Assembly: GCF_900142675.1 (NCBI RefSeq)
Contig: NZ_FRBS01000002.1
Span: 186,001-250,000 of the forward strand
Direction of reading: 5' to 3'
DNA: 64,000 nucleotides
DNA from: Shouchella rhizosphaerae
GTDB lineage: Bacteria > Bacillota > Bacilli > Bacillales > Bacillaceae_D
Below the pieces are notes generated by a model. It was not told the origin of the DNA. It worked only from the letters and a program-made list of their open reading frames with translations, and searched no databases. Numbering within the stretch: position 1 is the first letter of the stretch; each line of letters opens with the position of its first letter. Shown here in pieces: positions 52,518 to 61,375 of the stretch. The translations under genes were made by a program, and so were the position numbers.

Positions 52518-53315
52518 ATGAATAAAAAGAAAGTTATGCTTACGCTTAGCGTAGTAATGGTTGCTTTCGTTTTAGCAGCCTGTAACACGAATGAACCGAT
52601 CACAGCTGAATCAACTGGTTTTTGGAACTCATTTTTCGTCTACCCGATGTCATTTTTGATTACCTTTTTTTCTGATTTGACAGGGGGACATTTTGGTTGG
52701 GGCATCATTATTGTGACGATTTTGATCCGTTTGCTGATTTTGCCCCTTGCATTAAAGTCGCAAAAGAGCACACGGGCGATGCAGGTGCTCCGTCCTGAAA
52801 TGCAAGAAATTCAGGAGAAAATGAAAAAAGCACAAGGCAATCCAGAAAAACAACGGGAAGTACAAGCCGAGATGTTGAGTCTTTATCAAAAACATGGGGT
52901 GAATCCTGCTGCTGGCTGTTTGCCTGCACTTGTGCAAATTCCAATCGTAATGGCACTTTATTTTGCGATTATGCGGACCGAAGAAATTGGCGTGGGCCCG
53001 GCTAGCGCGTTCCTATGGTTTAACTTAGGCAGCCCTGACTATATTTTGCCTGTCATTGCCGGCATTACGACGTTTGTCCAGTTTAAAATGTCTATGAGCC
53101 AAATGCCAGCGAACCCATTGGGCGAAGGCATGCCGAATCCAATGAACATCATGCTTTACATTATGCCAGTTATGATCGTGATTGCTGGAATTACATTGCC
53201 ATCTGCGCTTGCTCTTTATTGGGTAGTTGGTAACTTGTTTATGATTGTTCAAACGTACTTTATTATTGTCCGCCCTAATATGACAAAAGAAGAAGTGCAA
53301 AAAGACAAAGCGTAA
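52518..53315 (+). CDS. yidC2: Membrane protein insertase YidC2 (OxaA2)
   Basis: A 265-residue Oxa1/YidC-family insertase made as a lipoprotein (VLAAC, Cys22). Five membrane segments follow, with the hydrophilic-groove Arg in ILIRLLILPLALKSQKS (about 73-90) and the cytoplasmic coiled hairpin EMQEIQEKMKKAQGNPEKQR. GGGAGGAAAAG precedes the ATG. It is not next to rnpA/jag, so it is the second copy rather than spoIIIJ; in B. subtilis that copy (YqjG) is controlled by an upstream arrest peptide. Confidence 0.88.
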   Translation: MNKKKVMLTLSVVMVAFVLAACNTNEPITAESTGFWNSFFVYPMSFLITFFSDLTGGHFGWGIIIVTILIRLLILPLALKSQKSTRAMQVLRPEMQEIQEKMKKAQGNPEKQREVQAEMLSLYQKHGVNPAAGCLPALVQIPIVMALYFAIMRTEEIGVGPASAFLWFNLGSPDYILPVIAGITTFVQFKMSMSQMPANPLGEGMPNPMNIMLYIMPVMIVIAGITLPSALALYWVVGNLFMIVQTYFIIVRPNMTKEEVQKDKA

Positions 53316-53356
53316 GCAAACGGCTATGTAGGGAAAGCGTTTGTCTACAGTCTAAA

Positions 53357-53388
53357 AACAGCCTTGACGTGAGTCAAGGCTGTTTTTT
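53357..53388. terminator. Bidirectional terminator between yidC2 and hemQ
   Basis: AACAGCCTTGAC-GTGA-GTCAAGGCTGTT, perfect 12-bp stem, with TTTTTT on plus and TTTTTAGACTG on minus. Confidence 0.9.
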
Positions 53389-54136
53389 AAATATGGAAAT
53401 AAGCGGGAATCCGCTCTTTTTCAAGAATGTTGCCTACGTAAAAAGAGCCAAACTCGCCGTAACGGGCAGAAACTTCATCGAAACGCATTTCGTAAACAAG
53501 CTTCTTAAATTGCAGGACGTCGTCTGAAAAGAGGGTGACGCCCCATTCCCAATCGTCAAATCCGACAGAACCGGAAATGATTTGTTTCACAACGCCTGCG
53601 TAGCCGCGTCCGATCATGCCGTGACTGCGCATGAGGTTTTTACGCTCTTCCATCGGCAACATATACCAATTGTCGTTGCCTTCGCGGCGCTTATCCATCG
53701 GGTAGAAACAGACATGCTTCCACCGCGGCAATTCTGGATATAAGCGTGAGCGCACATATGGGTTTTCATACGGATCTTCATCTGAATCACCAGCTAAATA
53801 ATTGCTCAATTCTACAACGGAAACGTATGAATACGTTGGAATCATATAAGCGGCAAGTCCTGATTTGTTAAAGGCATTCTCAATCTCATTTAATTCTTCC
53901 ATTGTCGGGCGCAGCAGCATAATCATGATGTCTGCTTTTTGACCGACAATCGAATAGAGGGCATGGCTGCCTTTTCCGGCTTTTTCCGTCCCTTCCCATT
54001 TCGACACAAGTGCTTCAAATTCATTGAGCATTTGTTCCCGTTCTGAGGCAGAAACGGTTTTCCAGGAATTCCAGTCAATTTTGCGAAAATCATGCAAGAC
54101 GTACCAGCCGTCCAATGTTTTTGCAGCTTCATTCAT
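53387..54136 (-). CDS. hemQ: Coproheme decarboxylase
   Basis: A 249-residue chlorite-dismutase-fold enzyme that performs the last step of Gram-positive heme synthesis, turning coproheme into heme b with peroxide. The reactive Tyr145 is in CFYPMDKRR and the axial His172 in [14 protein letters not shown], at the positions known for Bacillaceae/Listeria enzymes. Upstream of pta and lipL as ywfI is in B. subtilis, here with an enoyl-CoA hydratase gene inserted. Confidence 0.93.
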   Translation of the reverse strand: MNEAAKTLDGWYVLHDFRKIDWNSWKTVSASEREQMLNEFEALVSKWEGTEKAGKGSHALYSIVGQKADIMIMLLRPTMEELNEIENAFNKSGLAAYMIPTYSYVSVVELSNYLAGDSDEDPYENPYVRSRLYPELPRWKHVCFYPMDKRREGNDNWYMLPMEERKNLMRSHGMIGRGYAGVVKQIISGSVGFDDWEWGVTLFSDDVLQFKKLVYEMRFDEVSARYGEFGSFYVGNILEKERIPAYFHI

Positions 54137-54277
54137 TGTAGATGGACCTCCAGTATATTTATATTACCTCCACTATAACATAGATGGACGTTTTTTCACC
54201 CGCTGGAGCGAATCAAGCAAATCATCACCGGGCAAATGTGGCTGCAAGATGAAAGCTAAAAAAAGAAGTACATAAGG

Positions 54278-54311
54278 AACGATCCGCTGGCCAATAAGCC
54301 AGCGGATCGTT
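54278..54311 (-). terminator. Terminator of the enoyl-CoA hydratase gene
   Basis: AACGATCCGCTGG pairs perfectly with CCAGCGGATCGTT and overlaps the stop codon; downstream on minus is CCTTATGTACTTC, with no strong U-run. Confidence 0.6.
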
Positions 54312-55098
54312 ACCTTTTCGTGTCTTTCATGTTTAGGGCTTTTCCGTTTGCCGGTACTTTTAAGAAACGCTCAAGCGCCAAGCGGTGTTCACGAGAGGCT
54401 CCTGCTTCTCGCTGGGCCGTGACTTCCATTTCCAGTAGTTCCGCTAAGTGGTGGTCAAAACTTTCGCGGAAATTTTGTTTCATGAGCCGGTAAGCGGTAG
54501 AAGGCAATTGTTTACAGCGTTTAATATAAGGCGTGGCTTCGCCAATGCTATGGATAAGGCCCATTGCTTTTGCTTCATCGGCGTCGAACATTCCTTTAAT
54601 TGCTAGTTCCAAGCTTTGCGGGTAGCCAATCAAACGTGGCAAAAAGTAGGATGCACCGGCATCAGGCACAAGCCCTATCTCTAAAAAGCCTAGCGCAAAT
54701 CGTGCTTCTTTGCGGGCGACGCGAAAATCACAAGCAAGGGCAATACTCAAACCAGCGCCTACGGCAGTGCCATTTATATCGGCGATAAGCGGCTTGCCAA
54801 TGTGCACCATGAAAGCAATGAGGCGGTTATAGGTTTCCCGCAGCGCCTTTCCGTAATTAAAATGCTCTTGTTCTGCTAAATCAATTGACTTTAAATCAGC
54901 ACCTGAACAAAAAGCATCACCACTGCCTGTTAGGACAATCACGGTCACGTCTTCCCGTTCATTTGCTTCCGAAAGCAGGTTGTACAACTGTTCGTGGCAA
55001 GCGTCATTTAATGCATTTTTGACTTCTGGCCTGTTAATCGTAATTGTGGCGACTTTGTCCTCGACTTGGAGTGTTATAAGTGGTTGATCCATTGACAT
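54310..55098 (-). CDS. Enoyl-CoA hydratase/isomerase family protein
   Basis: A 262-residue crotonase. ATG 55098 follows AGGAGG. The oxyanion-hole motifs are SGADLKSIDL and DINGTAVGAGLSIALACD. Of the two catalytic Glu of classical hydratases, the first position is an Ala/Val (NGTAVGAG) and the second falls in GLVPDAGASYFL with Asp, as in PaaG/2-(cyclohexa-dienyl)-type isomerases. It is therefore probably an isomerase or other crotonase activity rather than a standard hydratase. It stands alone. Confidence 0.82.
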   Translation of the reverse strand: MSMDQPLITLQVEDKVATITINRPEVKNALNDACHEQLYNLLSEANEREDVTVIVLTGSGDAFCSGADLKSIDLAEQEHFNYGKALRETYNRLIAFMVHIGKPLIADINGTAVGAGLSIALACDFRVARKEARFALGFLEIGLVPDAGASYFLPRLIGYPQSLELAIKGMFDADEAKAMGLIHSIGEATPYIKRCKQLPSTAYRLMKQNFRESFDHHLAELLEMEVTAQREAGASREHRLALERFLKVPANGKALNMKDTKR

Positions 55099-55156
55099 TG
55101 CATCCTCCTTTATCCTTTTAGTATTCGACTGATAGGCTTGAAAACCCTTTCCTTAT

Positions 55157-55195
55157 ATGGAAGCGTAATCTAAATGAGGATTTTTAAAATTGACG
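55157..55195 (+). promoter_or_regulatory. cre site and -35 of pta
   Basis: ATGGAAGCGTAATCT (55157-55171) fits WTGNAANCGNWNNCW perfectly. TTGACG at 55190-55195 is a likely -35, although a good -10 is not evident. The cre centre would be near -61, the activating position reported for B. subtilis pta. Confidence 0.7.
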
Positions 55196-55280
55196 CTTCA
55201 GCAAAGGAGGTTTCCTTTTTAAATAAAGAGGGGTATCCTAAATATAGAAGGAAATGATGACTTTTTAAGGAGGTTAAATC

Positions 55281-56276
55281 GTGGGCGATTTATTTGCTGA
55301 CATTAAACGGCAAGTAGAGTCTCATAAGCCAAGTATCGTCTTGCCTGAAGGAACAGACGAACGGGTATTGCAAGCAGCGGCCAAACTTGCTGCCGATAAC
55401 GTTGTAAAACCGATTGTCATAGGGGATAACGATGCGATTTTAGCGCTTGCTGATAAATTAAAGATTACACTAGAAGGAATAACGATTTACAATCCAGAGA
55501 CATACCCTGGAATCGATGAAATGGTTGACGCCTTCGTTGCCCGGCGCAAAGGCAAAGAAACGGAGGAGTCTGCACGCAAGCTGTTACAAGATGTGAACTA
55601 TTTTGGGACAATGCTTGTCTACATGGAAAAAGCCGACGGCCTTGTTAGCGGTGCTGCCCATTCTACGGGAGATACGGTCCGCCCAGCTTTACAGATTATT
55701 AAAACACAACCTGGGATTAAGCGCACGTCTGGCGTTTTTGTCATGGTCAAAGAAGACAAAAAATTTGTCTTTGGTGATTGCGCGATCAACATATCGCCAA
55801 ATGAAGAAGAACTGGCGGAAATTGCTACTGCTACAGCGGATACCGCGAAGCTATTTGGTATTGAACCAAAAGTCGCGATGCTTAGTTTTTCAACGCTTGG
55901 TTCTGCTTCATCGCAAGAAACGAAAAAAGTGTCTGCTGCTACTAAAATTGCGCAAGAAAGCCGTCCTGACCTTATCATTGACGGTGAATTTCAATTTGAC
56001 GCTGCTTTTGTTCCTGCAGTTGCCCAAAAGAAAGCGCCAGATTCCCCTTTAAAAGGAGAAGCTAACGTATTTATTTTTCCAAGCCTCGAATCAGGAAACC
56101 TTGGCTACAAAATTGCGCAACGCCTTGGCGGGTATGATGCGATTGGCCCAATTTTGCAAGGGTTAAACAAGCCAGTTAACGATCTGTCCCGTGGTTGTAA
56201 TGTTGACGATGTATACAAACTAAGCTTAATAACAGGAATGCAAGCTATTACACAAAAAACAGGACAAGGAGTTTAA
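55281..56276 (+). CDS. pta: Phosphate acetyltransferase
   Basis: A 331-residue enzyme converting acetyl-CoA and phosphate to acetyl phosphate for overflow acetate metabolism. GTG 55281 follows AAGGAGG. Motifs include IVLPEGTDERVLQAA, GLVSGAAHSTGDTVRPALQ and DGEFQFDAAFVP. Length is close to the B. subtilis enzyme. A cre site upstream implies CcpA activation. Confidence 0.94.
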   Translation: MGDLFADIKRQVESHKPSIVLPEGTDERVLQAAAKLAADNVVKPIVIGDNDAILALADKLKITLEGITIYNPETYPGIDEMVDAFVARRKGKETEESARKLLQDVNYFGTMLVYMEKADGLVSGAAHSTGDTVRPALQIIKTQPGIKRTSGVFVMVKEDKKFVFGDCAINISPNEEELAEIATATADTAKLFGIEPKVAMLSFSTLGSASSQETKKVSAATKIAQESRPDLIIDGEFQFDAAFVPAVAQKKAPDSPLKGEANVFIFPSLESGNLGYKIAQRLGGYDAIGPILQGLNKPVNDLSRGCNVDDVYKLSLITGMQAITQKTGQGV

Positions 56277-56302
56277 ACGCTGCTTGGCCCTTTTGATGCA
56301 AA

Positions 56303-56337
56303 AAAAGCTTTGGAGTAAAACAATCCAAGGCCTTTTT
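56303..56337 (+). terminator. Terminator of pta
   Basis: AAAGCTTTGGA pairs with TCCAAGGCCTTT with one bulged base; TTTTTTCTCC follows. It also faces the convergent lipL. Confidence 0.7.
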
Positions 56338-56346
56338 TCTCCTTTT

Positions 56347-57171
56347 TTAGCGTAAACAACGATTGTGGCGGTCAATGACCCGTTCAAGCTGTGTTTCATA
56401 CAGCAGCTCTTCTTCAGGTGAAAGAACCGCTGACTCTAATTGCCCGCCGCTTTCAAGAATAGCTGTTTTCGCCCGTCCAATAATGGTTTCGATCGAATAA
56501 GGTACGTTTGTCAGTTCAGACAAAGACGCCATCACTTCAGGTTTAATGTCAGGATAGGAAAACGCTGGTTTACTCGTTTGCACAGCTTTATTGTAAACAG
56601 AGCGGATCAATGCAGCTCTAGCGCTGCCGCTTCCTTGTACACAAAGGTATATTTGTACAGCAATACCGCCTCGAATCCTTCGCTGGGAAATGCCTGCAAA
56701 TTTCTTGCCATCGATGCTCAAATCGTAACTTCCCGGACAGTAAGATCCAGCAATTTCTCCTGCTTCAATTTGTTCCTCTTTAAAAATCGCTTTAACAAGC
56801 GTTACCATTCGTTCGTAGCCTTCATCAATGGAAAAGGTTGCTTCCCCTGGAAACACAAGCGATAGATTTAATATGCCTGCATCTAAACAAACGGCTAATC
56901 CGCCGGAGTTGCGAACAACGGCACGATAGCCTTCTTGCTCAATAAATTCAATTGCTTCGCGGATAAAGGGAAGGCGTGTGTCTTGTGTACCGAGCACAAT
57001 CGTGTTTTCGTGAACCCAAAAACGGATAAACGATTGCCCCGTTTTTCCTGCAAGCGTGCATAGTGTATCGTCAAAAGCAAATGAACGAAGCGCGCTTTCT
57101 TTCAAATATGTTTTGCTATTGTCCACTACTTTCCAATCGGTCGGGGGTAGTGGTTTGTCTACAGTTGCCAT
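56347..57171 (-). CDS. lipL: Octanoyl-[GcvH]:protein N-octanoyltransferase
   Basis: A 274-residue LplA/LipB-fold amidotransferase that moves octanoyl from GcvH to E2 subunits in lipoate assembly. The catalytic Cys145 is in SYCPGSYDLS, and the Lys of GKKFAGISQRR (about 156) and RNSGGLAVC are present. GGAGGG precedes the ATG. Adjacent to pta as ywfL in B. subtilis; distinguished from LipM by context. Confidence 0.88.
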   Translation of the reverse strand: MATVDKPLPPTDWKVVDNSKTYLKESALRSFAFDDTLCTLAGKTGQSFIRFWVHENTIVLGTQDTRLPFIREAIEFIEQEGYRAVVRNSGGLAVCLDAGILNLSLVFPGEATFSIDEGYERMVTLVKAIFKEEQIEAGEIAGSYCPGSYDLSIDGKKFAGISQRRIRGGIAVQIYLCVQGSGSARAALIRSVYNKAVQTSKPAFSYPDIKPEVMASLSELTNVPYSIETIIGRAKTAILESGGQLESAVLSPEEELLYETQLERVIDRHNRCLR

Positions 57172-57236
57172 TTTCGAAATCCCTCCAACGTCTACTAGCC
57201 ATTATACCAGATTTCATATCCACTAAGAAAAGGAAG

Positions 57237-57482
57237 TTGCGAAATATGTCGGAAGAAGGTATACTGAAAAAAGTTTTTGCTCCAGTATGAAGCGGTTTTC
57301 AAGGGCCATCATTATGGCTATGTTCTGAAAAATCATAACCCAAAAGCGGATGATTTATTTTTTTCTTTCTCAGGGAGAAAGGCGATATTACCGGTCAAAA
57401 CCGACAATTTTTAATAAAATCGTTATTTTTTGTTCATGCTGGGGTACGTAAAGATTATAGTTGATGTGTTTGGGGGTATTTC
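57237..57482 (+). promoter_or_regulatory. Promoter and structured leader of the DAACS symporter gene
   Basis: TTGCGA (57237-57242) and TATACT (57260-57265), 17 bp apart, start a leader of about 210 nt. It contains AAATCAT-N13-ATGATTT (57330-57356) directly followed by ATTTTTTT, a terminator-like element, then CTTTCTC-AGG-GAGAAAG (57365-57381). Either a short RNA of about 90 nt ends here or the leader attenuates the gene. The stretch 57172-57236 is featureless. Confidence 0.45.
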
Positions 57483-58730
57483 ATGAATAATTTGACAAAA
57501 AAGATCTTAATTGCCCTGGGCATCGGGGTGATTGTTGGGTTGGTATTGCCTACGATCCATCAAGGCACCTTTGAATGGCTAAACCAGTATGTGTTTGATC
57601 CTGTAGGAAGCGTCTTTTTAAATATGATTATGATGGTCGTTGTGCCCCTTGTGTTTTTCTCGCTTGTTGTCGGGGTTTCCGATTTAGGCGACCCGAAGCA
57701 ACTTGGCCGTATGGGTGTCAAGACGATTATTTTCTTTATGGTCACTTCTGTTATTTCCTTAACGATTGCACTTGCTGCAGCTTCGGTTATCCAGCCAGGT
57801 GATCCTGGGTTGCTTGGGGAAGACATAGCTGAAGAGTACGAGCCATCTGAAGCAGTGCCGATTATGGACACACTCGTTAACATCATTCCGAGCAATCCAG
57901 TGGCTTCCATGTCAGAAATGGAGATGCTGCAAATTATCGCGTTTGCGATTTTTGTCGGGATTGCCATGGCTGTGCTAGGAGATAAAGTGAGCACAGTAAA
58001 ATCGTTTTTTAAGCAAGCAAACGACATTATGATGCAGATCGTTACGTTTGTAATGAAATTTGCTCCTTATGGAGCTTTTGCGTTAATTGCCTCCGCTCTC
58101 GGCGAGGCCGGATGGGCTGCTGTTGGATCATTGGCTTCTTATATGCTGACTGTTGCCGGTGTGCTGTTTTTCCATTTATTTGTTGTGTACGGGTTGATTG
58201 TTTATTTCCTAGGAAAAATGAGTCCGTTGAAGTTCTTTAAAGGTTTTATGCCCGCAATGACTATGGCGTTCAGTTTATCCAGTTCAAATGGCGTTCTGCC
58301 GCTGTCAATGAAATCCGCGCAAGAAAATTTAGGCGTCTCTAAACAAGTGTCTGGCTTTGTGCAGCCGCTTGGCGCCACCATCAACATGGATGGTACGGGG
58401 ATCATGCAGGCTGTTGCAACCGTTTTTATTGCCCAAGTGTATGTCGTCGACTTGTCGCTGACTGACATGCTTATTATCGTCTTGACAGCGACACTAGCAA
58501 GCATTGGCACAGCAGGGGTTCCTGGTGTTGGCATGATTATGCTTGCGATGGTGCTTACTTCCGTCGGTTTGCCTACTGACGGCATAGCGCTTATTATTGG
58601 CGTCGACCGTATTCTTGATATGCTGCGCACTTCCGTCAATATTACCGGTGATGCTGTACTTGCAGTCATTGTCGACCGCGGAGAAAAGAAACGCGGTGCT
58701 ATAGATGAGAATGTGACAGAAGTCTCCTAA
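57483..58730 (+). CDS. Dicarboxylate/amino acid:cation symporter (DAACS, GltT/DctP type)
   Basis: A 415-residue transporter with eight helices and two hairpin loops. The substrate-site motifs SLSSSNGVLPLSMKSAQ (hairpin 1), GATINMDGTGIMQ (helix 7) and GTAGVPGVGMIML (hairpin 2) are intact. Takes up glutamate, aspartate or a C4-dicarboxylate with Na+ or H+. The sequence does not decide which. Confidence 0.88.
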   Translation: MNNLTKKILIALGIGVIVGLVLPTIHQGTFEWLNQYVFDPVGSVFLNMIMMVVVPLVFFSLVVGVSDLGDPKQLGRMGVKTIIFFMVTSVISLTIALAAASVIQPGDPGLLGEDIAEEYEPSEAVPIMDTLVNIIPSNPVASMSEMEMLQIIAFAIFVGIAMAVLGDKVSTVKSFFKQANDIMMQIVTFVMKFAPYGAFALIASALGEAGWAAVGSLASYMLTVAGVLFFHLFVVYGLIVYFLGKMSPLKFFKGFMPAMTMAFSLSSSNGVLPLSMKSAQENLGVSKQVSGFVQPLGATINMDGTGIMQAVATVFIAQVYVVDLSLTDMLIIVLTATLASIGTAGVPGVGMIMLAMVLTSVGLPTDGIALIIGVDRILDMLRTSVNITGDAVLAVIVDRGEKKRGAIDENVTEVS

Positions 58731-58755
58731 AGATGCGATCACAATAATTAGTCTG

Positions 58756-58790
58756 AAAGAGCCAGCTAAAACTCGCTGGCTCTTTGTTTT
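58756..58790 (+). terminator. Terminator of the DAACS gene
   Basis: AAAGAGCCAGC-N8-GCTGGCTCTTT followed by GTTTTT. Confidence 0.87.
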
Positions 58791-58846
58791 TAAGAAAACG
58801 CCATTTATAATAAGGACAGGATAATCAATAGAAAGGGGGAGAAAGA

Positions 58847-60133
58847 ATGTTTACGACCCTTCATGAAGAAAAAGTCTTCAAAGATCCGGTCCATCGCTAT
58901 ATTCATGTACGGGATGGGTTGATTTGGGAGTTGATTGGCACAAAAGAGTTTCAGCGATTGAGGCGAATTAGGCAACTGGGGACGACGTCATTCACTTTTC
59001 ACGGCGCGGAGCATTCACGTTTCAACCACTCGCTTGGAGTGTATGAGATTACGCGGCGCATGACGGAGATTTTTTCTGGCAAGGCTGATTGGAATGAAGA
59101 TGATAGGCTTCTTGCGTTGGCGGTTGCCCTTCTGCATGATATTGGCCATGGGCCTTTTTCCCATTCGTTTGAGAAAGTGTTTCACACAGACCATGAGGAG
59201 TGGACTAGGCGAATCATTTTAGGCGATACAGAAGTCAATCGGATTTTACGGAAAATGGATCGTTGTTTTCCTCAAGCTGTTGCCGATATAATTGAAAAAA
59301 CGTCAACCAATAAATTAGTGTCTAGTATGATCTCAAGCCAAATTGATGCTGATCGGATGGATTATTTGTTGCGAGACGCCTATTACACAGGAGTCAGCTA
59401 CGGCCAGTTTGACTTGGAGCGAATCTTGCGTGTCATGCGACCAAAAAATGATGAAGTCGTGATTAAAGCAAGTGGCATGCATGCTGTTGAAGATTATATT
59501 ATGAGCCGATACCAAATGTATTGGCAAGTGTACTTCCACCCAGTGACGCGAAGCTCAGAAGTCATTCTTAGCAAAATTTTAATGCGCGTGAAAGATTTGC
59601 AAGAACTTGGCTATGACTTCAAGCAAAAACCGCTCCATTTTTTATCCTTGTTTGCAGGTGAGATTACGTTAGAGGATTATTTGCGTCTTGATGAATCGAT
59701 TGTCCATTATTATTTTCAAAGTTGGCAGGAAGAAGATGACCCCATCTTGAAAGATTTGTGCAATCGTTTTTTAAATCGGCGCTTATTCCAGTATATCGAA
59801 TTTCATCCGAACGAGCGGATGAAAGACTGGCCGAAACTTGAGGCTTTGTTTGCGAAAGCTGGGGTTGATCCAAGTTATTATCTTGTCATGGACTCGTCTT
59901 CTGATTTGCCTTACGATGTATATCGTCCAGGGGAGGAAGAGCGGTTGCCCATTCATTTATTAATGCCAGACGGTTCCCTAAAAGAGTTATCGACACACTC
60001 GGATGTTGTCGAAGCGATATCCGGGAAGAAACGAACCGATCATAAACTTTATTACCCAGCAGACGTATTAACGGATACACGTGTTGATCAGGAAATCCGG
60101 GACAGCATTCAATCATTACTTACGACTACATAA
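58847..60133 (+). CDS. ywfO: HD-domain phosphohydrolase YwfO
   Basis: A 428-residue HD-superfamily protein. Metal-binding motifs are RFNHSLGVYEITRRM, ALLHDIGHGPFSHSFE and SSQIDADRMDYLLRD. It resembles dGTPase/SAMHD-like enzymes; B. subtilis YwfO is the orthologue by sequence and by the downstream ywgA. AAAGGGGGAG precedes the ATG. Substrate not established from sequence. Confidence 0.87.
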   Translation: MFTTLHEEKVFKDPVHRYIHVRDGLIWELIGTKEFQRLRRIRQLGTTSFTFHGAEHSRFNHSLGVYEITRRMTEIFSGKADWNEDDRLLALAVALLHDIGHGPFSHSFEKVFHTDHEEWTRRIILGDTEVNRILRKMDRCFPQAVADIIEKTSTNKLVSSMISSQIDADRMDYLLRDAYYTGVSYGQFDLERILRVMRPKNDEVVIKASGMHAVEDYIMSRYQMYWQVYFHPVTRSSEVILSKILMRVKDLQELGYDFKQKPLHFLSLFAGEITLEDYLRLDESIVHYYFQSWQEEDDPILKDLCNRFLNRRLFQYIEFHPNERMKDWPKLEALFAKAGVDPSYYLVMDSSSDLPYDVYRPGEEERLPIHLLMPDGSLKELSTHSDVVEAISGKKRTDHKLYYPADVLTDTRVDQEIRDSIQSLLTTT

Positions 60134-60148
60134 AGGAGGAAGACTGCC

Positions 60149-60658
60149 GTGCTGCGTGACCATTTAAATGTTCTGACGCTGTTTGCGATGTCAGGTGAAA
60201 TTGTTGGCAGAAAGAAATTGCAAAAGATGGTCTACATCGCAAAACAAATGGGCTATCCATTTAATGAGCGTTACCACTTTCACCGGTATGGCCCTTATTC
60301 GGACGAGCTGACAGTGCGATTAGAAGAGTTATGCAACCTTGGTTTTTTAATCGAGAGCGAAGAAGACAAAGGCCATTATTCACAATATCGCTATACGCTT
60401 TCGCCACAAGGGCAAGCGTTTTTAGAAATGTACCATCCCCCTGTTGTCGGCTACAAGGACTTGTGCCAATCGTTGAACAGCCAATCAGCTCGTTTCTTAG
60501 AGCTATTGTCTACCATCCTTTATTTTAGCGATTTAGAAGAAGGGGCAAGGCGTGAGAAAATACGTCAGCTCAAAAAAAAGCAAAATTATAGCGATGATGA
60601 TTTTGATGAAGCCCATACATACTTGCAAAAACTGGCCCAAGTTGTAGCCAGTGCTTAA
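60149..60658 (+). CDS. ywgA: YwgA family protein
   Basis: A 169-residue protein starting at GTG 60149 after AAAGGAGG, 15 nt after ywfO. GRKKLQKMVYIAKQMGYPFNE and the YHFHRYGPYSDEL block match YwgA; the fold looks like a winged-helix (SocA/Panacea-like) domain. Function unknown; it is consistently paired with ywfO. Confidence 0.85.
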   Translation: MLRDHLNVLTLFAMSGEIVGRKKLQKMVYIAKQMGYPFNERYHFHRYGPYSDELTVRLEELCNLGFLIESEEDKGHYSQYRYTLSPQGQAFLEMYHPPVVGYKDLCQSLNSQSARFLELLSTILYFSDLEEGARREKIRQLKKKQNYSDDDFDEAHTYLQKLAQVVASA

Positions 60659-60763
60659 ATAGAATCGCTCATAGATTTTACATGTTGTTTGACAAGGATT
60701 TTGTAGATATGGCGCCGGCTTAGCGCTACACTAGAAAAGTGAAAGGAATTCAAGGAAAGAAGG

Positions 60764-60967
60764 GTGGAACCACTCGTGCTCAGCTTTATTCTCATGCTCC
60801 TTTTATTTGCGGCTGGGATTCCGTTGCTTCTCATTTTGATACTCCATTATCCGTTGATCGGCGCTTGTGTAATCGCCTTTATTTCTATAAATTGGTTCAT
60901 TGCCGCACGCCTCCACCGTAAACACGAGCGGATGCAGCATGCAGGCCATGACAAAAACGGACTGTAA
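60764..60967 (+). CDS. Small two-helix membrane protein
   Basis: A 67-residue protein starting at GTG 60764 (AAGGA 7 nt upstream). Two hydrophobic helices (about 4-26 and 28-48) precede a basic, His-rich tail (RLHRKHERMQHAGHDK). No family recognised. A terminator follows at 60988. Confidence 0.55.
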   Translation: MEPLVLSFILMLLLFAAGIPLLLILILHYPLIGACVIAFISINWFIAARLHRKHERMQHAGHDKNGL

Positions 60968-60987
60968 TCCGATTCTACAGCCCGTCG

Positions 60988-61016
60988 GCCATGCGTCTTG
61001 ATTGCATGGCTTTTTT
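60988..61016 (+). terminator. Terminator of the small membrane protein gene
   Basis: GCCATGC-N9-GCATGGC followed by TTTTTT. Confidence 0.85.
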
Positions 61017-61119
61017 CGTGATTTTTAACAAAGCGATGGCCTTCTCTCAAAAGTATATGAGACTGCGCTTGTCTTCAATTGGAGACAAGCGCCTCAATTG
61101 TAGGAAAAGGCGCCCATTC

Positions 61120-61314
61120 TTATTGTTTGTGTTGATCGCTTGGCCGTTTTCCAGCAACTCCGTAGTCGTTTGGTTTCATTTCGCTAATGATGATGGAAAC
61201 ACGTTCTTTTGGTGCGCCTGTTGTTTCACTAACGGCATCTGTTACTTTTTCAACTAATGCGCGTTTTTGTTCATCTGTACGGCCTTCAAGCAGTTGAACG
61301 GTTACAATTGGCAT
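61120..61314 (-). CDS. ywhB: 4-oxalocrotonate tautomerase family enzyme
   Basis: A 64-residue small tautomerase. ATG 61314 gives Met-Pro-Ile, so Pro1 after Met removal is the catalytic base; Arg12 and the C-terminal core match YwhB of B. subtilis (62 residues). Its ribosome binding site AAGGGG lies in the descending arm of the sortase terminator (61320-61368). Confidence 0.88.
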   Translation of the reverse strand: MPIVTVQLLEGRTDEQKRALVEKVTDAVSETTGAPKERVSIIISEMKPNDYGVAGKRPSDQHKQ

Positions 61315-61319
61315 AAAAA

Positions 61320-61368
61320 AGCCCCTTTCTTTTCGAGAATACATTCAGTATACCAAAAGAAAGGGGCT
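61320..61368 (-). terminator. Sortase operon terminator that also holds the ywhB ribosome binding site
   Basis: On the minus strand AGCCCCTTTCTTTT pairs with AAAAGAAAGGGGCT and is followed by TTTTT-ATG of ywhB. The 21-nt loop contains TATACT, a possible -10 for ywhB. Confidence 0.75.
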
Positions 61369-61375
61369 GTTTTGA

